Assembly (NCBI GenBank): GCA_021815825.1
Contig: JAKAZO010000006.1
Span: 9,454-73,453, forward strand
Source: Pseudomonadota bacterium
GTDB lineage: Bacteria; Pseudomonadota; Alphaproteobacteria; Acetobacterales; Acetobacteraceae
Direction of reading: 5' to 3'
DNA length: 64,000 nt
The translations under genes were made by a program, and so were the position numbers. Positions within the stretch are counted from its first letter, which is position 1. Every line of letters begins with the position of its first letter. The notes under the pieces were generated by a model. It saw nothing but the letters and a program-made list of their open reading frames with translations, was not told where the DNA came from and did not search any database. Below are positions 26,082 to 34,439 of this stretch, one piece after another.

Positions 26082-27317
26082 ATGCCGATCTCCCGCCGCG
26101 CCCTCGTCCCTGCTTCGGCCGCGGCCCTGCTGGCCGGGGGCCCGGTGCTGTCCGGTCTGGCGCGCGCCGAGCAGCGCCGCCCTCACAAGCCGGCCACCGC
26201 GCCCGCCGCTGCGCCACCCCCCGCCGCGACCGGCGGCACGGCCACGACGCCGCTCGGCCCGGTCGAGACCGTCGCGCAATGGGCCTTCATCAGCGATTTC
26301 AGCACCGGCGCGACCTTGCTCGACAAGGACGCCGACGCGCCCATGCCGCCCTCGTCGATGACCAAGCTGATGACCGCCTACATCGTCTACAGCGCATTGA
26401 AGGCCGGCAAGCTGCAGCTCGACCAGGACCTGCCGGTGAGCGAGCGGGCCTGGCGCACGGGCGGATCGAAAATGTTCGTGCCCTATCCGGGCCGGGTGAA
26501 GGTCGAGGACCTCATCCGCGGCATGATCGTCGACTCGGGCAACGACGCCTGCATCGTCCTGGCCGAGGGCGTCGCCGGCTCGGAGGAGCAGTTCGTCGAG
26601 CTGATGAACCAGAAGGCGAAGGAGCTCGGCCTCACCCACTCGCATTTCCGCAACACCACCGGCCTGCCCGATGCCGACCATGTGATGTCAGCCCACGACA
26701 TCGCCACACTGGCCGGCGCGCTGATCCGCGGCTTCCCGGAATATTACCACTTCGATTCCGAAAAAGACTATAAGTACAACAATATTGTGCAATACAACCG
26801 GAATCCGCTGGTGCAGAAGGGGCTCGCCGATGGGCTCAAGACCGGCCATACCGAGGCCGGCGGCTACGGCCTCGTCGCCAGCGCCGACCGCGCGGGGCGG
26901 CGGGTGATCGTCGTGCTCAACGGCATGGCCTCGCAGCACGAACGCACCCAGGAATCCGAGCGGCTGCTGGAATGGGCGTTCCGGGAATTCGAGGATGTGA
27001 CGCTGTTCTCCGCCGCCGACGTGGTCGATCACGTGCCGGTCTGGCTCGGTGTCGCGCCGAGCGTGCCGCTGGTCAGCGGCCGCGACCTGGTGGTGACGAT
27101 GCCACGGCAGTGGCAGCGCAAGGCGCGCATCACGGTCCGGTTCGATGCACCGGTCGCCGCACCGGTGGCCAAGGGGGTCGCGCTCGGGCGGCTGGTGGTG
27201 AGCGGCGACGGCGTGCCGGCACTGGACGCACCGCTGTTCGCCGGTGCCGACGTGGCCCGGCTCGCGCTGCCGGCGCGCGCGCTCGCGGTGCTCTCGCACT
27301 ACGTCACCGGCGGCTGA
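26082..27317 (+). CDS. dacA: D-alanyl-D-alanine carboxypeptidase (PBP5/6 type)
   Basis: Trims the terminal D-Ala of peptidoglycan stem peptides in the periplasm. 411 residues with a signal sequence (ALVPASAAALLAGGPVLSGLARA). The three S11 active-site motifs are present: S92-M-T-K95 (SSMTKLMTAY), S152-G-N154 (VDSGNDAC) and KTG 253-255 (GLKTGHTEAGG). After the peptidase domain comes a PBP5-type C-terminal beta domain with 'VWLGVAPSVPLVSGRDLVVTMPR'; the last residues are hydrophobic and could lie on the membrane. It sits six bases after rlpA, so three peptidoglycan enzymes are made together. Confidence 0.95.
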   Translation: MPISRRALVPASAAALLAGGPVLSGLARAEQRRPHKPATAPAAAPPPAATGGTATTPLGPVETVAQWAFISDFSTGATLLDKDADAPMPPSSMTKLMTAYIVYSALKAGKLQLDQDLPVSERAWRTGGSKMFVPYPGRVKVEDLIRGMIVDSGNDACIVLAEGVAGSEEQFVELMNQKAKELGLTHSHFRNTTGLPDADHVMSAHDIATLAGALIRGFPEYYHFDSEKDYKYNNIVQYNRNPLVQKGLADGLKTGHTEAGGYGLVASADRAGRRVIVVLNGMASQHERTQESERLLEWAFREFEDVTLFSAADVVDHVPVWLGVAPSVPLVSGRDLVVTMPRQWQRKARITVRFDAPVAAPVAKGVALGRLVVSGDGVPALDAPLFAGADVARLALPARALAVLSHYVTGG

Positions 27318-27320
27318 CTT

Positions 27321-27944
27321 GTGCGCGGGCGTTTCATCACGCTGGAGGGTGGCGAGGGCGCGGGCAAGTCGACCCAGGCCCGGCGCCTGGCCATGGCGCT
27401 GCGCGCGCGCGGATTGGAGGTGCTGCTGACGCGCGAGCCGGGGGGGACGCAGGGCGCCGAGGCGATCCGCGATCTGCTGCTCGACGGCCGCGCGCACCTG
27501 GCGCCGCTGGCCGAGACGCTGATGCATTTCGCCGCCCGCGCCGATCACGTGGCGGCCGCCATTGTCCCCGCGCTCGCCGCCGGACAATGGGTGGTCTGCG
27601 ATCGGTTCACCGACAGCACCATGGCCTATCAGGGCTATGGTCTCGGGGTCGACCAGGCGGTGATCCGCGCGCTGGCGGCGATGATCGGGCCGACGCCGGA
27701 CCTCACGATCGTGCTCGATGTTCCGGTGGCGGTCGCACTGGCCCGGCTGGCCGGGCGCGGCAGCACGGCGGACCGCTACGAACGGCTGGGCGAGGCGTTC
27801 TTCGCCCGCGTCAACGCCGGATTCCGCGCCATCGCGGCGGCAGAGCCCGGGCGTTGCGTCGTCGTCGAAGCCACGGCGCCCGAGGAGGCGATCGCCGGCA
27901 CCGTGCTGGCGGTGGTGGAGGCGCGGCTTGGCCTCGCGCAGTGA
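27321..27944 (+). CDS. tmk: dTMP kinase
   Basis: Phosphorylates dTMP to dTDP. 207 residues. P-loop GGEGAGKST at residues 9-17, then 'LLTREPGGTQGAEAIRDLLL' (DR/E-R motif), the catalytic 'VVCDRFTDSTMAYQGYG' and the lid region. GTG start at 27321, three bases after the dacA stop; the first residues MRGRFITLEGGEG fit the family exactly. Order tmk-holB is conserved in most Proteobacteria. Confidence 0.97.
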   Translation: MRGRFITLEGGEGAGKSTQARRLAMALRARGLEVLLTREPGGTQGAEAIRDLLLDGRAHLAPLAETLMHFAARADHVAAAIVPALAAGQWVVCDRFTDSTMAYQGYGLGVDQAVIRALAAMIGPTPDLTIVLDVPVAVALARLAGRGSTADRYERLGEAFFARVNAGFRAIAAAEPGRCVVVEATAPEEAIAGTVLAVVEARLGLAQ

Positions 27945-28968
27945 ACCGGCGACGCCGGCGGTCGAGGTGCCGTCGCCGCGCGAAAACGCGCTCCTGTTCG
28001 GGCAGGACGCGGCCGAGGCGGCCTTGGTCCGCGCGGTGCGCGGGGGGCGGATGCACCATGCCTGGCTGCTGGCCGGGCCCGACGGCATCGGCAAGGCAAC
28101 CCTCGCCTTCCGTTTCGCCCGCTGGCTGCTCGCCGGCGCGCCCGGGGAGTGCATGGCCCTCGATGCCGCGCATCCGGTGTTCCGCCGCGTGGCCGCCGGC
28201 ACCCATGCCGACCTGCTCACCGTCGAACGCGAATGGGACCCGAAGCGCAAGCGGCTGCGCGGCGAGATCGTAGTCGAGGATGTTCGCGGCATCGCGGAGT
28301 TCCTGCACCGTACGCCGGCCGAAGGCGGGTGGCGGGTCGTGGTATTGGACGGGGCCGAGCACCTCAACCGCAACGCCGCCAATGCCCTGCTGAAGGTCCT
28401 TGAGGAGCCACCTTCCCGCGCCGTGCTGGTGGTGGTTGCCAGCACCCCTGGTCGGCTGCTGGCGACGATCCGCAGCCGCTGCCGCCGCCTACCGCTCGCG
28501 CCCCTCGATCCCGCGTCGATGGCGGCGGCCATGACGGCGCTGCTGCCGGGCCTGGCCGCGCCCGAACGCGCCCGCCTGACCGCCCTCGCCGAAGGGGCCC
28601 CGGGGCGGGCGGTGGATCTGGCTACCGGTCATGGACTGGCGCTGGCCTCGCTGGTGGAGGAGGTGCTGGCGGCCCTGCCGGCGGTTGACACGGCGCGCGC
28701 CCATGCCGTCGCCGACGCGCTGGCGGGCGAGGAGAGCAGCTTCGGGACCTTCATGGACCTGCTTCGCGCCGGGCTCTCCGCCGCGGTGCGGGCCGCCGGG
28801 CGCGGCGGCGCGTCGCAGGCGCAGGCGCGGCTCGCGGCACTGCGTCCCCTTGATGCCTGGACCGACGTGTGGCACGCCCTCGCCAAGATCCAGGACGAAA
28901 CCGAGCGCTTCCATCTCGACAAGCGGCAGGCCATCGTAGCCGGCCTCGCCGTGCTGGCCGGCGCGTGA
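27928..28968 (+). CDS. holB: DNA polymerase III delta' subunit
   Basis: Clamp-loader subunit of the replicase. About 346 residues. N-terminal AAA+ fold: 'LFGQDAAEAALVRAVRGGRMHHAWLLAGPDGIGKATLAFRFARWLL', with DGIGKAT standing where the P-loop is, then VVVLDGAEHLNRNAANALLKVLEEPP and the sensor 'STPGRLLATIRSRCRRLPL' (SRC motif). The zinc-binding Cys cluster of some homologues is not seen. Start is uncertain: TTG 27928 has GGAGG six bases upstream and overlaps tmk by 17 bases; GTG 27967 would remove 13 residues. Confidence 0.95.
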   Translation: MASRSEPATPAVEVPSPRENALLFGQDAAEAALVRAVRGGRMHHAWLLAGPDGIGKATLAFRFARWLLAGAPGECMALDAAHPVFRRVAAGTHADLLTVEREWDPKRKRLRGEIVVEDVRGIAEFLHRTPAEGGWRVVVLDGAEHLNRNAANALLKVLEEPPSRAVLVVVASTPGRLLATIRSRCRRLPLAPLDPASMAAAMTALLPGLAAPERARLTALAEGAPGRAVDLATGHGLALASLVEEVLAALPAVDTARAHAVADALAGEESSFGTFMDLLRAGLSAAVRAAGRGGASQAQARLAALRPLDAWTDVWHALAKIQDETERFHLDKRQAIVAGLAVLAGA

Positions 28969-28988
28969 TCAGATCGAGCGAGCAAGCC

Positions 28989-30524
28989 ATGAGCAAGCGC
29001 TTCTACATCACCACCCCGATCTTCTACGTCAACGGCGCGCCGCATATCGGCCACGCCTACACCGCCATCGCCGCGGACGTTCTGGCGCGCTGGAAGCGGC
29101 TTGACGGCTACCAGGTCTTCTTCCTCACCGGCACCGACGAGCACGGCCAGAAGGTCGAGAAGGCGGCGCGCGAGGCGGGCGTAGATCCGCAGACTTTCAC
29201 CGACACGGTCTCCGCCGATTTCCGCGACATGGCCGCCCGGATGAACGTCTCCAACGACGATTTCATCCGCACCACCGAACCACGCCACTACGCCTCCTGC
29301 ACCGAACTGTGGCACCGGCTCGTCGCCAATGGCCATATCTACGAGGGCTACTACGAAGGCTGGTACGCGGTCCGCGACGAGGCCTTCTACGGCGAGGACG
29401 AACTGGCCGTCGCGCCCGATGGCAGCCGCGTCGCGCCGTCCGGCGCGCCCGTCGAATGGGTGCGCGAGCCGTCCTATTTCTTCCGGCTCTCGGCCTGGCA
29501 GGACAAGCTGCTCGCCTTCTACGCGGCGAATCCCGACTTCATCGCGCCGACCGCGCGGCGCAACGAGGTGCTGAGCTTCGTGCGCGGCGGGCTCACGGAT
29601 CTCTCCGTCAGCCGCACCAGCTTCCGCTGGGGGGTGCCGGTTCCCGGGGATCCGGCGCATGTGATGTATGTGTGGCTCGATGCGCTGACCAATTACATCA
29701 CCGCCGCCGGCTTTCCCGACGAGGGGGCAGAGCGCTGGGCGTTCTGGCCGGCCGACGTCCACATCGTCGGCAAGGAGATCGTGCGCTTCCACGCTGTCTA
29801 CTGGCCGGCCTTCCTGATGGCCGCCGGACTGGCACCGCCGCGGCGCGTGTTCGCGCATGGCTGGTGGACGGCCGAAGGCGAGAAGATGAGCAAATCGCTC
29901 GGCAACGTCATCGAGGCGCGGGAGGTCGCGCAGACGTTCGGCCTCGACGCACTCCGCTATTTCCTGCTGCGCGAGGTGCCGTTCGGCAATGACGGCGATT
30001 TCTCACGCCGCTCGCTGATCACCCGGCTGAATGACGAGCTCGCCAACGATCTCGGCAACCTGGCTCAGCGCACCTTGGCGCAGGTGGCCCGCAATCTCGC
30101 CGGCCGCTGCCCGGCCCGCGCGCCGGCGACCGAGGACGACGCAGCCCTGCTCGCCGCGGCGGCGGCGCTGCCGCAGACGCTGCGCGAGCGGCTCGATCGC
30201 CAGGCGCTGCACGAGGCGCTCGACGAGGTGTGGAAAGTGATCCGCGCTGCCAATGTGTATATCGACCGCCAGGCGCCTTGGGCGCTCCGCCGCACTGATC
30301 CGCCGCGCATGGCGGCGGTGCTGCGCGTGCTGGTCGATGTGCTCCGCGATATCGCGACGGTGCTGCAACCGTTCATGCCGACCAGCATGGCAAGACTGCT
30401 CGATCAGCTCGGGGTGCCGGCCGAGGCGCGCGATCTCGCCAGTCTCGCTACGCCGCTCGCGGATGGTGTCGTACTGCCGCCACCGCAGGGCATTTTCCCC
30501 CGCTACGCGGACCCCGTCGCGTGA
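28989..30524 (+). CDS. metG: Methionyl-tRNA synthetase
   Basis: Charges tRNA-Met; cytosolic. 511 residues. Class I signatures: 'TTPIFYVNGAPHIGHAYTAIAADVLARW' (HIGH motif) and 'KMSKSLGNV' followed by 'FGLDALRYFLLREVPFGNDGDF'. This is the short form without the C-terminal tRNA-binding dimerisation domain, as in most Alphaproteobacteria; the connective peptide lacks the zinc-knuckle cysteines. ATG 28989 selected over longer in-frame extension into holB. Confidence 0.97.
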   Translation: MSKRFYITTPIFYVNGAPHIGHAYTAIAADVLARWKRLDGYQVFFLTGTDEHGQKVEKAAREAGVDPQTFTDTVSADFRDMAARMNVSNDDFIRTTEPRHYASCTELWHRLVANGHIYEGYYEGWYAVRDEAFYGEDELAVAPDGSRVAPSGAPVEWVREPSYFFRLSAWQDKLLAFYAANPDFIAPTARRNEVLSFVRGGLTDLSVSRTSFRWGVPVPGDPAHVMYVWLDALTNYITAAGFPDEGAERWAFWPADVHIVGKEIVRFHAVYWPAFLMAAGLAPPRRVFAHGWWTAEGEKMSKSLGNVIEAREVAQTFGLDALRYFLLREVPFGNDGDFSRRSLITRLNDELANDLGNLAQRTLAQVARNLAGRCPARAPATEDDAALLAAAAALPQTLRERLDRQALHEALDEVWKVIRAANVYIDRQAPWALRRTDPPRMAAVLRVLVDVLRDIATVLQPFMPTSMARLLDQLGVPAEARDLASLATPLADGVVLPPPQGIFPRYADPVA

Positions 30525-30531
30525 GCGGCCG

Positions 30532-31314
30532 ATGCTGATCGACTCCCACTGCCATCTCGACTATTTCCGTGCCGAGGAGTTGCCGGACGTGCTGGCGCGT
30601 GCGCGCGCCGCCGGCGTCGCCGAGATGGTCACGATTGCCACCCGCTTCGAGGATGCGGCAAAACTCGTCGCCCTGACCGAGAGTTTTGCCGATCTCTGGT
30701 GCACCGTCGGCGTTCATCCGCATCACGTTGCGGAGGCTCCTCTGCCGGCGGTCGAAGCGCTCGTCGCGCGTGCGGCGCACCCGCGCGTGATCGGCATCGG
30801 CGAGGCGGGGCTGGATTATTTCTATGATCGCGCGCCACGCGACGTGCAGCAGGAGGCCTTCCGCCGGCAGATCCGCGCCGCCCGCGCCGTCGGTGTTCCC
30901 CTCGCCATCCACGCGCGCGATGCCGATGACGACGTGGCGCGGATCCTTGCCGAGGAGCATGGTGAGGGCGGCCCTTTCGCCTTCCTGCTTCATTGCTTCT
31001 CCTCCACGCGCGCGCTGGCCGAGGCGGGCCTGGGGCTTGGCGGCTACATCAGCTTCTCGGGCATCCTCACCTTCCCGAAATCGCAGGCGCTGCGCGAGAT
31101 CGCCCGTGACGTGCCGGCCGAACGGCTGCTCGTCGAGACCGACGCCCCCTATCTCGCGCCGGTGCCGCACCGGGGCAAACGCAATGAACCCGCCTTCGTC
31201 GCGCACACCGCCGCTGTTCTGGCGGAATGCCGCGGGGTTTCGCCGGCAACCATCGCGACGCTGACAACCGACAATTTCCGCCGGCTGTTCACCAAGACGG
31301 CGGCGCAGCCATGA
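30532..31314 (+). CDS. tatD: TatD family metal-dependent hydrolase
   Basis: TIM-barrel metallohydrolase of the TatD/YcfH DNase family. 260 residues. Metal ligands: H6 and H8 in MLIDSHCHLD, E in GIGEAGLDYFYD, H in PLAIHARDADDD, H in FLLHCFSSTRALAEA and D in LVETDAPYLAPVPHRGKRNEP. YcfH-type members follow metG and holB in many alphaproteobacterial genomes, as here. ATG 30532 lies seven bases after the metG stop. Confidence 0.95.
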   Translation: MLIDSHCHLDYFRAEELPDVLARARAAGVAEMVTIATRFEDAAKLVALTESFADLWCTVGVHPHHVAEAPLPAVEALVARAAHPRVIGIGEAGLDYFYDRAPRDVQQEAFRRQIRAARAVGVPLAIHARDADDDVARILAEEHGEGGPFAFLLHCFSSTRALAEAGLGLGGYISFSGILTFPKSQALREIARDVPAERLLVETDAPYLAPVPHRGKRNEPAFVAHTAAVLAECRGVSPATIATLTTDNFRRLFTKTAAQP

Positions 31315-32117
31315 CCCTGCGCGTCACCATTCTCGGCTGCGGCGGCTCCGCCGGCGTGCCCTTGATCGGTGGCGCCGACGGGCGTGGCGAGTGGGGCGTT
31401 TGCGATCCATCCGAGCCACGCAACCGGCGCACGCGCGCCAGTATCGTGCTCGAACGCGCGGGACGGCGTCTGCTCGTGGATACCAGCCCCGATCTGCGCA
31501 GCCAGTTGCTCGCCTGCGCGATCCCGAGCGTCGATGCGATTTTCTATACGCATGCGCATGCGGATCACATCACCGGGCTCGACGATGTGCGCATCCTCAA
31601 CCGCATCGTCGACCGTCCGCTGGAGGCGTTTGGCGGTGTCGCTGCGCTGACCGAGATCGAGCAGCGCTTCGGCTATGCGTTCCGCCCGCGCGATGCCGAT
31701 TTCTTCTACCGTCCCGTCCTGCTGGCGCGCCCGGTGGCACCCGGCGAGCGCGCGGTCATGGCCGGAATGGAACTTCGTTTGTTCGAGCAGGATCACGGCT
31801 TCTCCCGCACGCTCGGCTTCCGGGTCGGCGGCTTCGCGTATTCGACCGACGTGGTCACGCTCGACGAGCCCGCCTTGGCCATCCTCGCGGGGGTGGATAC
31901 CTGGTTGGTCGGTTGCTTCCAGCGGGCGCCGCACCGCACGCACGCCCATCTCGGGCAGGTGCTGGAATGGACGGAACGTCTGCGCCCGGCGCGCACGGTG
32001 CTGACGCACATGGGCACGGATCTCGACTGGACCTGGCTCCGGGACAATTTGCCGGCAGGCATCGAGCCGGCCCATGACGCCATGGTGCTGACGATCCCCG
32101 ATTCCGGCGCCGCGTAG
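31311..32117 (+). CDS. MBL-fold hydrolase, PhnP-like phosphodiesterase family
   Basis: 268 residues. Metal-binding motif THAHADH (residues about 82-88), with the 'LGCGGSAGVPLIGG...WGVCDPSEPRNRRTRASIVLE' N-terminus and 'YSTDVV', 'HRTHAHLGQVLEW' and 'LTHMGTDLDW' further on. This is the PhnP-like branch of the metallo-beta-lactamase fold; relatives hydrolyse cyclic phosphodiesters. No phosphonate (phn) genes are near, and homologues commonly follow tatD in Alphaproteobacteria, so the native substrate is unknown. ATG overlaps the tatD stop (ATGA). Last gene of the operon that starts with mltB. Confidence 0.92.
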   Translation: MTLRVTILGCGGSAGVPLIGGADGRGEWGVCDPSEPRNRRTRASIVLERAGRRLLVDTSPDLRSQLLACAIPSVDAIFYTHAHADHITGLDDVRILNRIVDRPLEAFGGVAALTEIEQRFGYAFRPRDADFFYRPVLLARPVAPGERAVMAGMELRLFEQDHGFSRTLGFRVGGFAYSTDVVTLDEPALAILAGVDTWLVGCFQRAPHRTHAHLGQVLEWTERLRPARTVLTHMGTDLDWTWLRDNLPAGIEPAHDAMVLTIPDSGAA

Positions 32118-32175
32118 CGTCTGTCCGGCGTAGGTGGAGTGTCACCGTAGCCGGCTGAACAGACGCGCAAACAAA

Positions 32176-32225
32176 GCGCTGGAGTCTGTCAGGCGCCTCC
32201 ATCCGCAGCTGACAGACTCCAGCGC
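32176..32225. terminator. Long perfect hairpin between convergent operons
   Basis: A 17-bp perfect inverted repeat: GCGCTGGAGTCTGTCAG (32176-32192) and its complement at 32209-32225, separated by a 16-base loop. It lies between the stop of the MBL hydrolase (32117) and the stop of gltA (32257, other strand) and probably ends both transcripts. There is no T-tract on either side. Confidence 0.65.
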
Positions 32226-32256
32226 GACGCCGGTTACGACCGCGAGGCGCGCCCGC

Positions 32257-33564
32257 TCAGCCGCGCTGCTCCATCGGCACGAAGTCCCGCTGCGTCGGGC
32301 CAATATAAAGCTGGCGCGGGCGGCCGATGCGCTGCAACGGGTCCTCGATCATCTCCTTCCACTGGCTGATCCAGCCGACGGTGCGCGCGACGGCGAACAG
32401 CACGGTGAACATGTGCGTCGGGAAGCCCATCGCCTTGAGGATGATCCCCGAGTAGAAATCGACGTTCGGGTATAGCTTCTTGCTGATGAAATAGTCGTCG
32501 CTGAGCGCGACCCTCTCCAGCTCCATGGCGAGGTCGAGCAGCGGGTCGTCCTTGATGCCGAGTTCAGCGAGCACTTCGTGGCACGTGCGCTCCATGATCT
32601 TGGCGCGCGGATCATAGTTCTTGTAGACGCGGTGGCCGAAGCCCATCAGCCGGACGTTGCTGTTCTTGTCCTTCACGCGCGCGATGAACTCGGGGATGCG
32701 GTCGATGTGGCCGATCTCGCCGAGCATCTTCAGCACCGCCTCGTTCGCGCCCCCGTGCGCCGGGCCCCAGAGGCTGGCGATGCCGGCGGCGATGCAGGCG
32801 AACGGATTGGCGCCCGTCGAGCCGGCGAGCCGCACGGTGCTGGTCGAGGCGTTCTGCTCGTGGTCCGCATGCAGGATCAGGATGCGATCCATCGCGCGGG
32901 ACAGCACCGGGTTCACGTAGCTCGATTCCGTCGGCACGCCGTTCATCATGTGCAGGAAGTTCTCGGCGTAGCCGAGATCGTTGCGCGGATACATGAACGG
33001 CTGGCCGATGGAGTATTTGTAGGCCCAGGCCGCGATCGTCGGCATCTTCGCGATCAGCCGGAAGGCGCTGATGCGCCGGTGCTCGGGGTCGTTGATGTCG
33101 AGACTGTCATGGTAGAAGGCCGAGAGCGCCCCGACGACGCCGCACAGCACCGCCATGGGATGCGCGTCGCGGCGGAAGCCATTGTAGAAACTGCGGATCT
33201 GCTCGTGCAGCATGGTATGGCGGAGGATTCCGCGCTCGAACGTCTGGCTCTCGGCGCGGTTCGGCAGTTCGCCATTCAGCAGCAGATGCGCGACCTCGAG
33301 AAAGGTGGAGTGCTCGGCGAGCTGCTCGATCGGATAGCCGCGATAGAGCAGCACACCCTCGTCGCCGTCGATATAGGTGATGCGGCTCTCGCAGGACGCC
33401 GTGGCGCCATAGCCCGGATCGTAGGTGAACACGCCGAGATCGCCATAGAGCTTGCGGATGTCGGCCACCGCGGGGCCGATGCTGCCGTGCAGCAACGGCA
33501 GCCGCGTCACCTTGTTGCTACCATCAACCGTGAGAGTGATGGACCCGTTCGCCGTGCCGCTCAT
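32257..33564 (-). CDS. gltA: Citrate synthase
   Basis: Condenses acetyl-CoA and oxaloacetate; entry of the TCA cycle. 435 residues, type II (hexameric, NADH-sensitive in many Gram-negatives) form. Motifs: '[20 protein letters not shown]', the His of '[25 protein letters not shown]', '[19 protein letters not shown]' and '[19 protein letters not shown]' with catalytic His and Asp nearby. ATG 33564 ([15 protein letters not shown]) is chosen; a frame running much further upstream has no family resemblance. Monocistronic, with a 167-base upstream region to the next gene. Confidence 0.97.
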   Translation of the reverse strand: MSGTANGSITLTVDGSNKVTRLPLLHGSIGPAVADIRKLYGDLGVFTYDPGYGATASCESRITYIDGDEGVLLYRGYPIEQLAEHSTFLEVAHLLLNGELPNRAESQTFERGILRHTMLHEQIRSFYNGFRRDAHPMAVLCGVVGALSAFYHDSLDINDPEHRRISAFRLIAKMPTIAAWAYKYSIGQPFMYPRNDLGYAENFLHMMNGVPTESSYVNPVLSRAMDRILILHADHEQNASTSTVRLAGSTGANPFACIAAGIASLWGPAHGGANEAVLKMLGEIGHIDRIPEFIARVKDKNSNVRLMGFGHRVYKNYDPRAKIMERTCHEVLAELGIKDDPLLDLAMELERVALSDDYFISKKLYPNVDFYSGIILKAMGFPTHMFTVLFAVARTVGWISQWKEMIEDPLQRIGRPRQLYIGPTQRDFVPMEQRG

Positions 33565-33730
33565 GTTTCTGTCCCCGTCGAGATGGTGCCGCGCGCGCTC
33601 CGGGTATGTCGCGCCGGGCGGCGAGGAGTGTGTCGCACAAAGGTAGATAAAAGCCGAAGCGGGCGGACGCAACCTTCGCGGCTGCAGCAAAGCCCCATTC
33701 CGGCAAACGCCGCCCCCGAAAGACGGAGGA

Positions 33731-34246
33731 TCAAGGCCGGCCGGCCGGGGCGAGCAAGGCAGGGTTGAGGGCCGCGCCACCTGCGGCGCAGGCCGCCGTG
33801 GGTCGGCCGGCCGGGTCGGTGCCGACGATCTCGCAGGTGACGTCCTTGCCGCGGACCAGGGCCGCCAGCGCCGCGGTCGCCGCGGCGCCGCAATCCGCCG
33901 CCGCCCCGCTGGCATCGCGGCAGGTCTCCAGCCTGGAGGGCGCGACGACGCCGGCCAGGCGGACGATGTCGGCGCCGAGCCGCAATGTCTCGCCATCCAG
34001 AACGGCCACATCGGTGGCATTGGCGTGGATTTGCCCCGCCGCGCGGGGCGCTGTGGTGGAGCGCGGGGCGTCGGCGGGTGGCGCCGGCGCGCGCGCGGCA
34101 CGGTGCCAGAGGCCGGCACCGCCCCAGACGAGCAGCGCCACGATCGCAGCGCCGGCCGCCCCGGCCACCCAGGGGCGCGCGCCGGTCCGGCGGGGCCTCG
34201 GCGGTGCGGCGGATCGGAAGATGCGGCGTCGGGGCGTCAGCACCAT
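33731..34246 (-). CDS. Membrane-anchored degenerate staphylococcal-nuclease-like protein
   Basis: 171 residues. A basic N-terminus is followed by one membrane segment ([22 protein letters not shown], about 26-47) and a Pro/Ala-rich linker. The outer domain reads [22 protein letters not shown] and later [20 protein letters not shown], which aligns by eye with the thermonuclease fold (VxDGDTLxxxxxxxRLxGIDAPE). The calcium and catalytic positions of the IDAPE loop are changed to VVAPS, so it is probably not a nuclease. Four cysteines could form disulphides. A TTG nine bases upstream is an alternative start. Alone in its transcript. Confidence 0.6.
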   Translation of the reverse strand: MVLTPRRRIFRSAAPPRPRRTGARPWVAGAAGAAIVALLVWGGAGLWHRAARAPAPPADAPRSTTAPRAAGQIHANATDVAVLDGETLRLGADIVRLAGVVAPSRLETCRDASGAAADCGAAATAALAALVRGKDVTCEIVGTDPAGRPTAACAAGGAALNPALLAPAGRP

Positions 34247-34255
34247 GCCACCCAA

Positions 34256-34439
34256 TCTTGGGAGTCTCGCGCGGCCAGGTCCTGGAACCAGCCGGCTGGC
34301 TCACTGGAACGACTTGTCTCCAACACCCTGTCTCCGATCTGCCCGGGCCGGAGCGGCTCGATCAGATCGGGGGCTGCTCTAACGCGTTGGCGCCAGTGGG
34401 CGCAATGCTCTCGTTGCCGCGCGGGCCATCCCGGGCCGG
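34256..34439. other. Intergenic region upstream of the SNase-like gene
   Basis: 184 bases between the CHAD gene stop and the SNase-like start, both minus strand. I see no tRNA, terminator hairpin with T-tract or clear promoter. A GC-rich inverted stretch (CCGGGCCGG) is present near 34355. Confidence 0.3.

Noticed and set aside
32257-34119. A citrate synthase frame extended by about 185 residues
   Set aside because: The extension is Pro/Arg-rich antisense of other sequence; the family N-terminus fits ATG 33564.
34256-34439. Possible tRNA or structured RNA in the 184-base gap
   Set aside because: No T-loop (GTTCRA) with matching acceptor stem or anticodon arm could be assembled.
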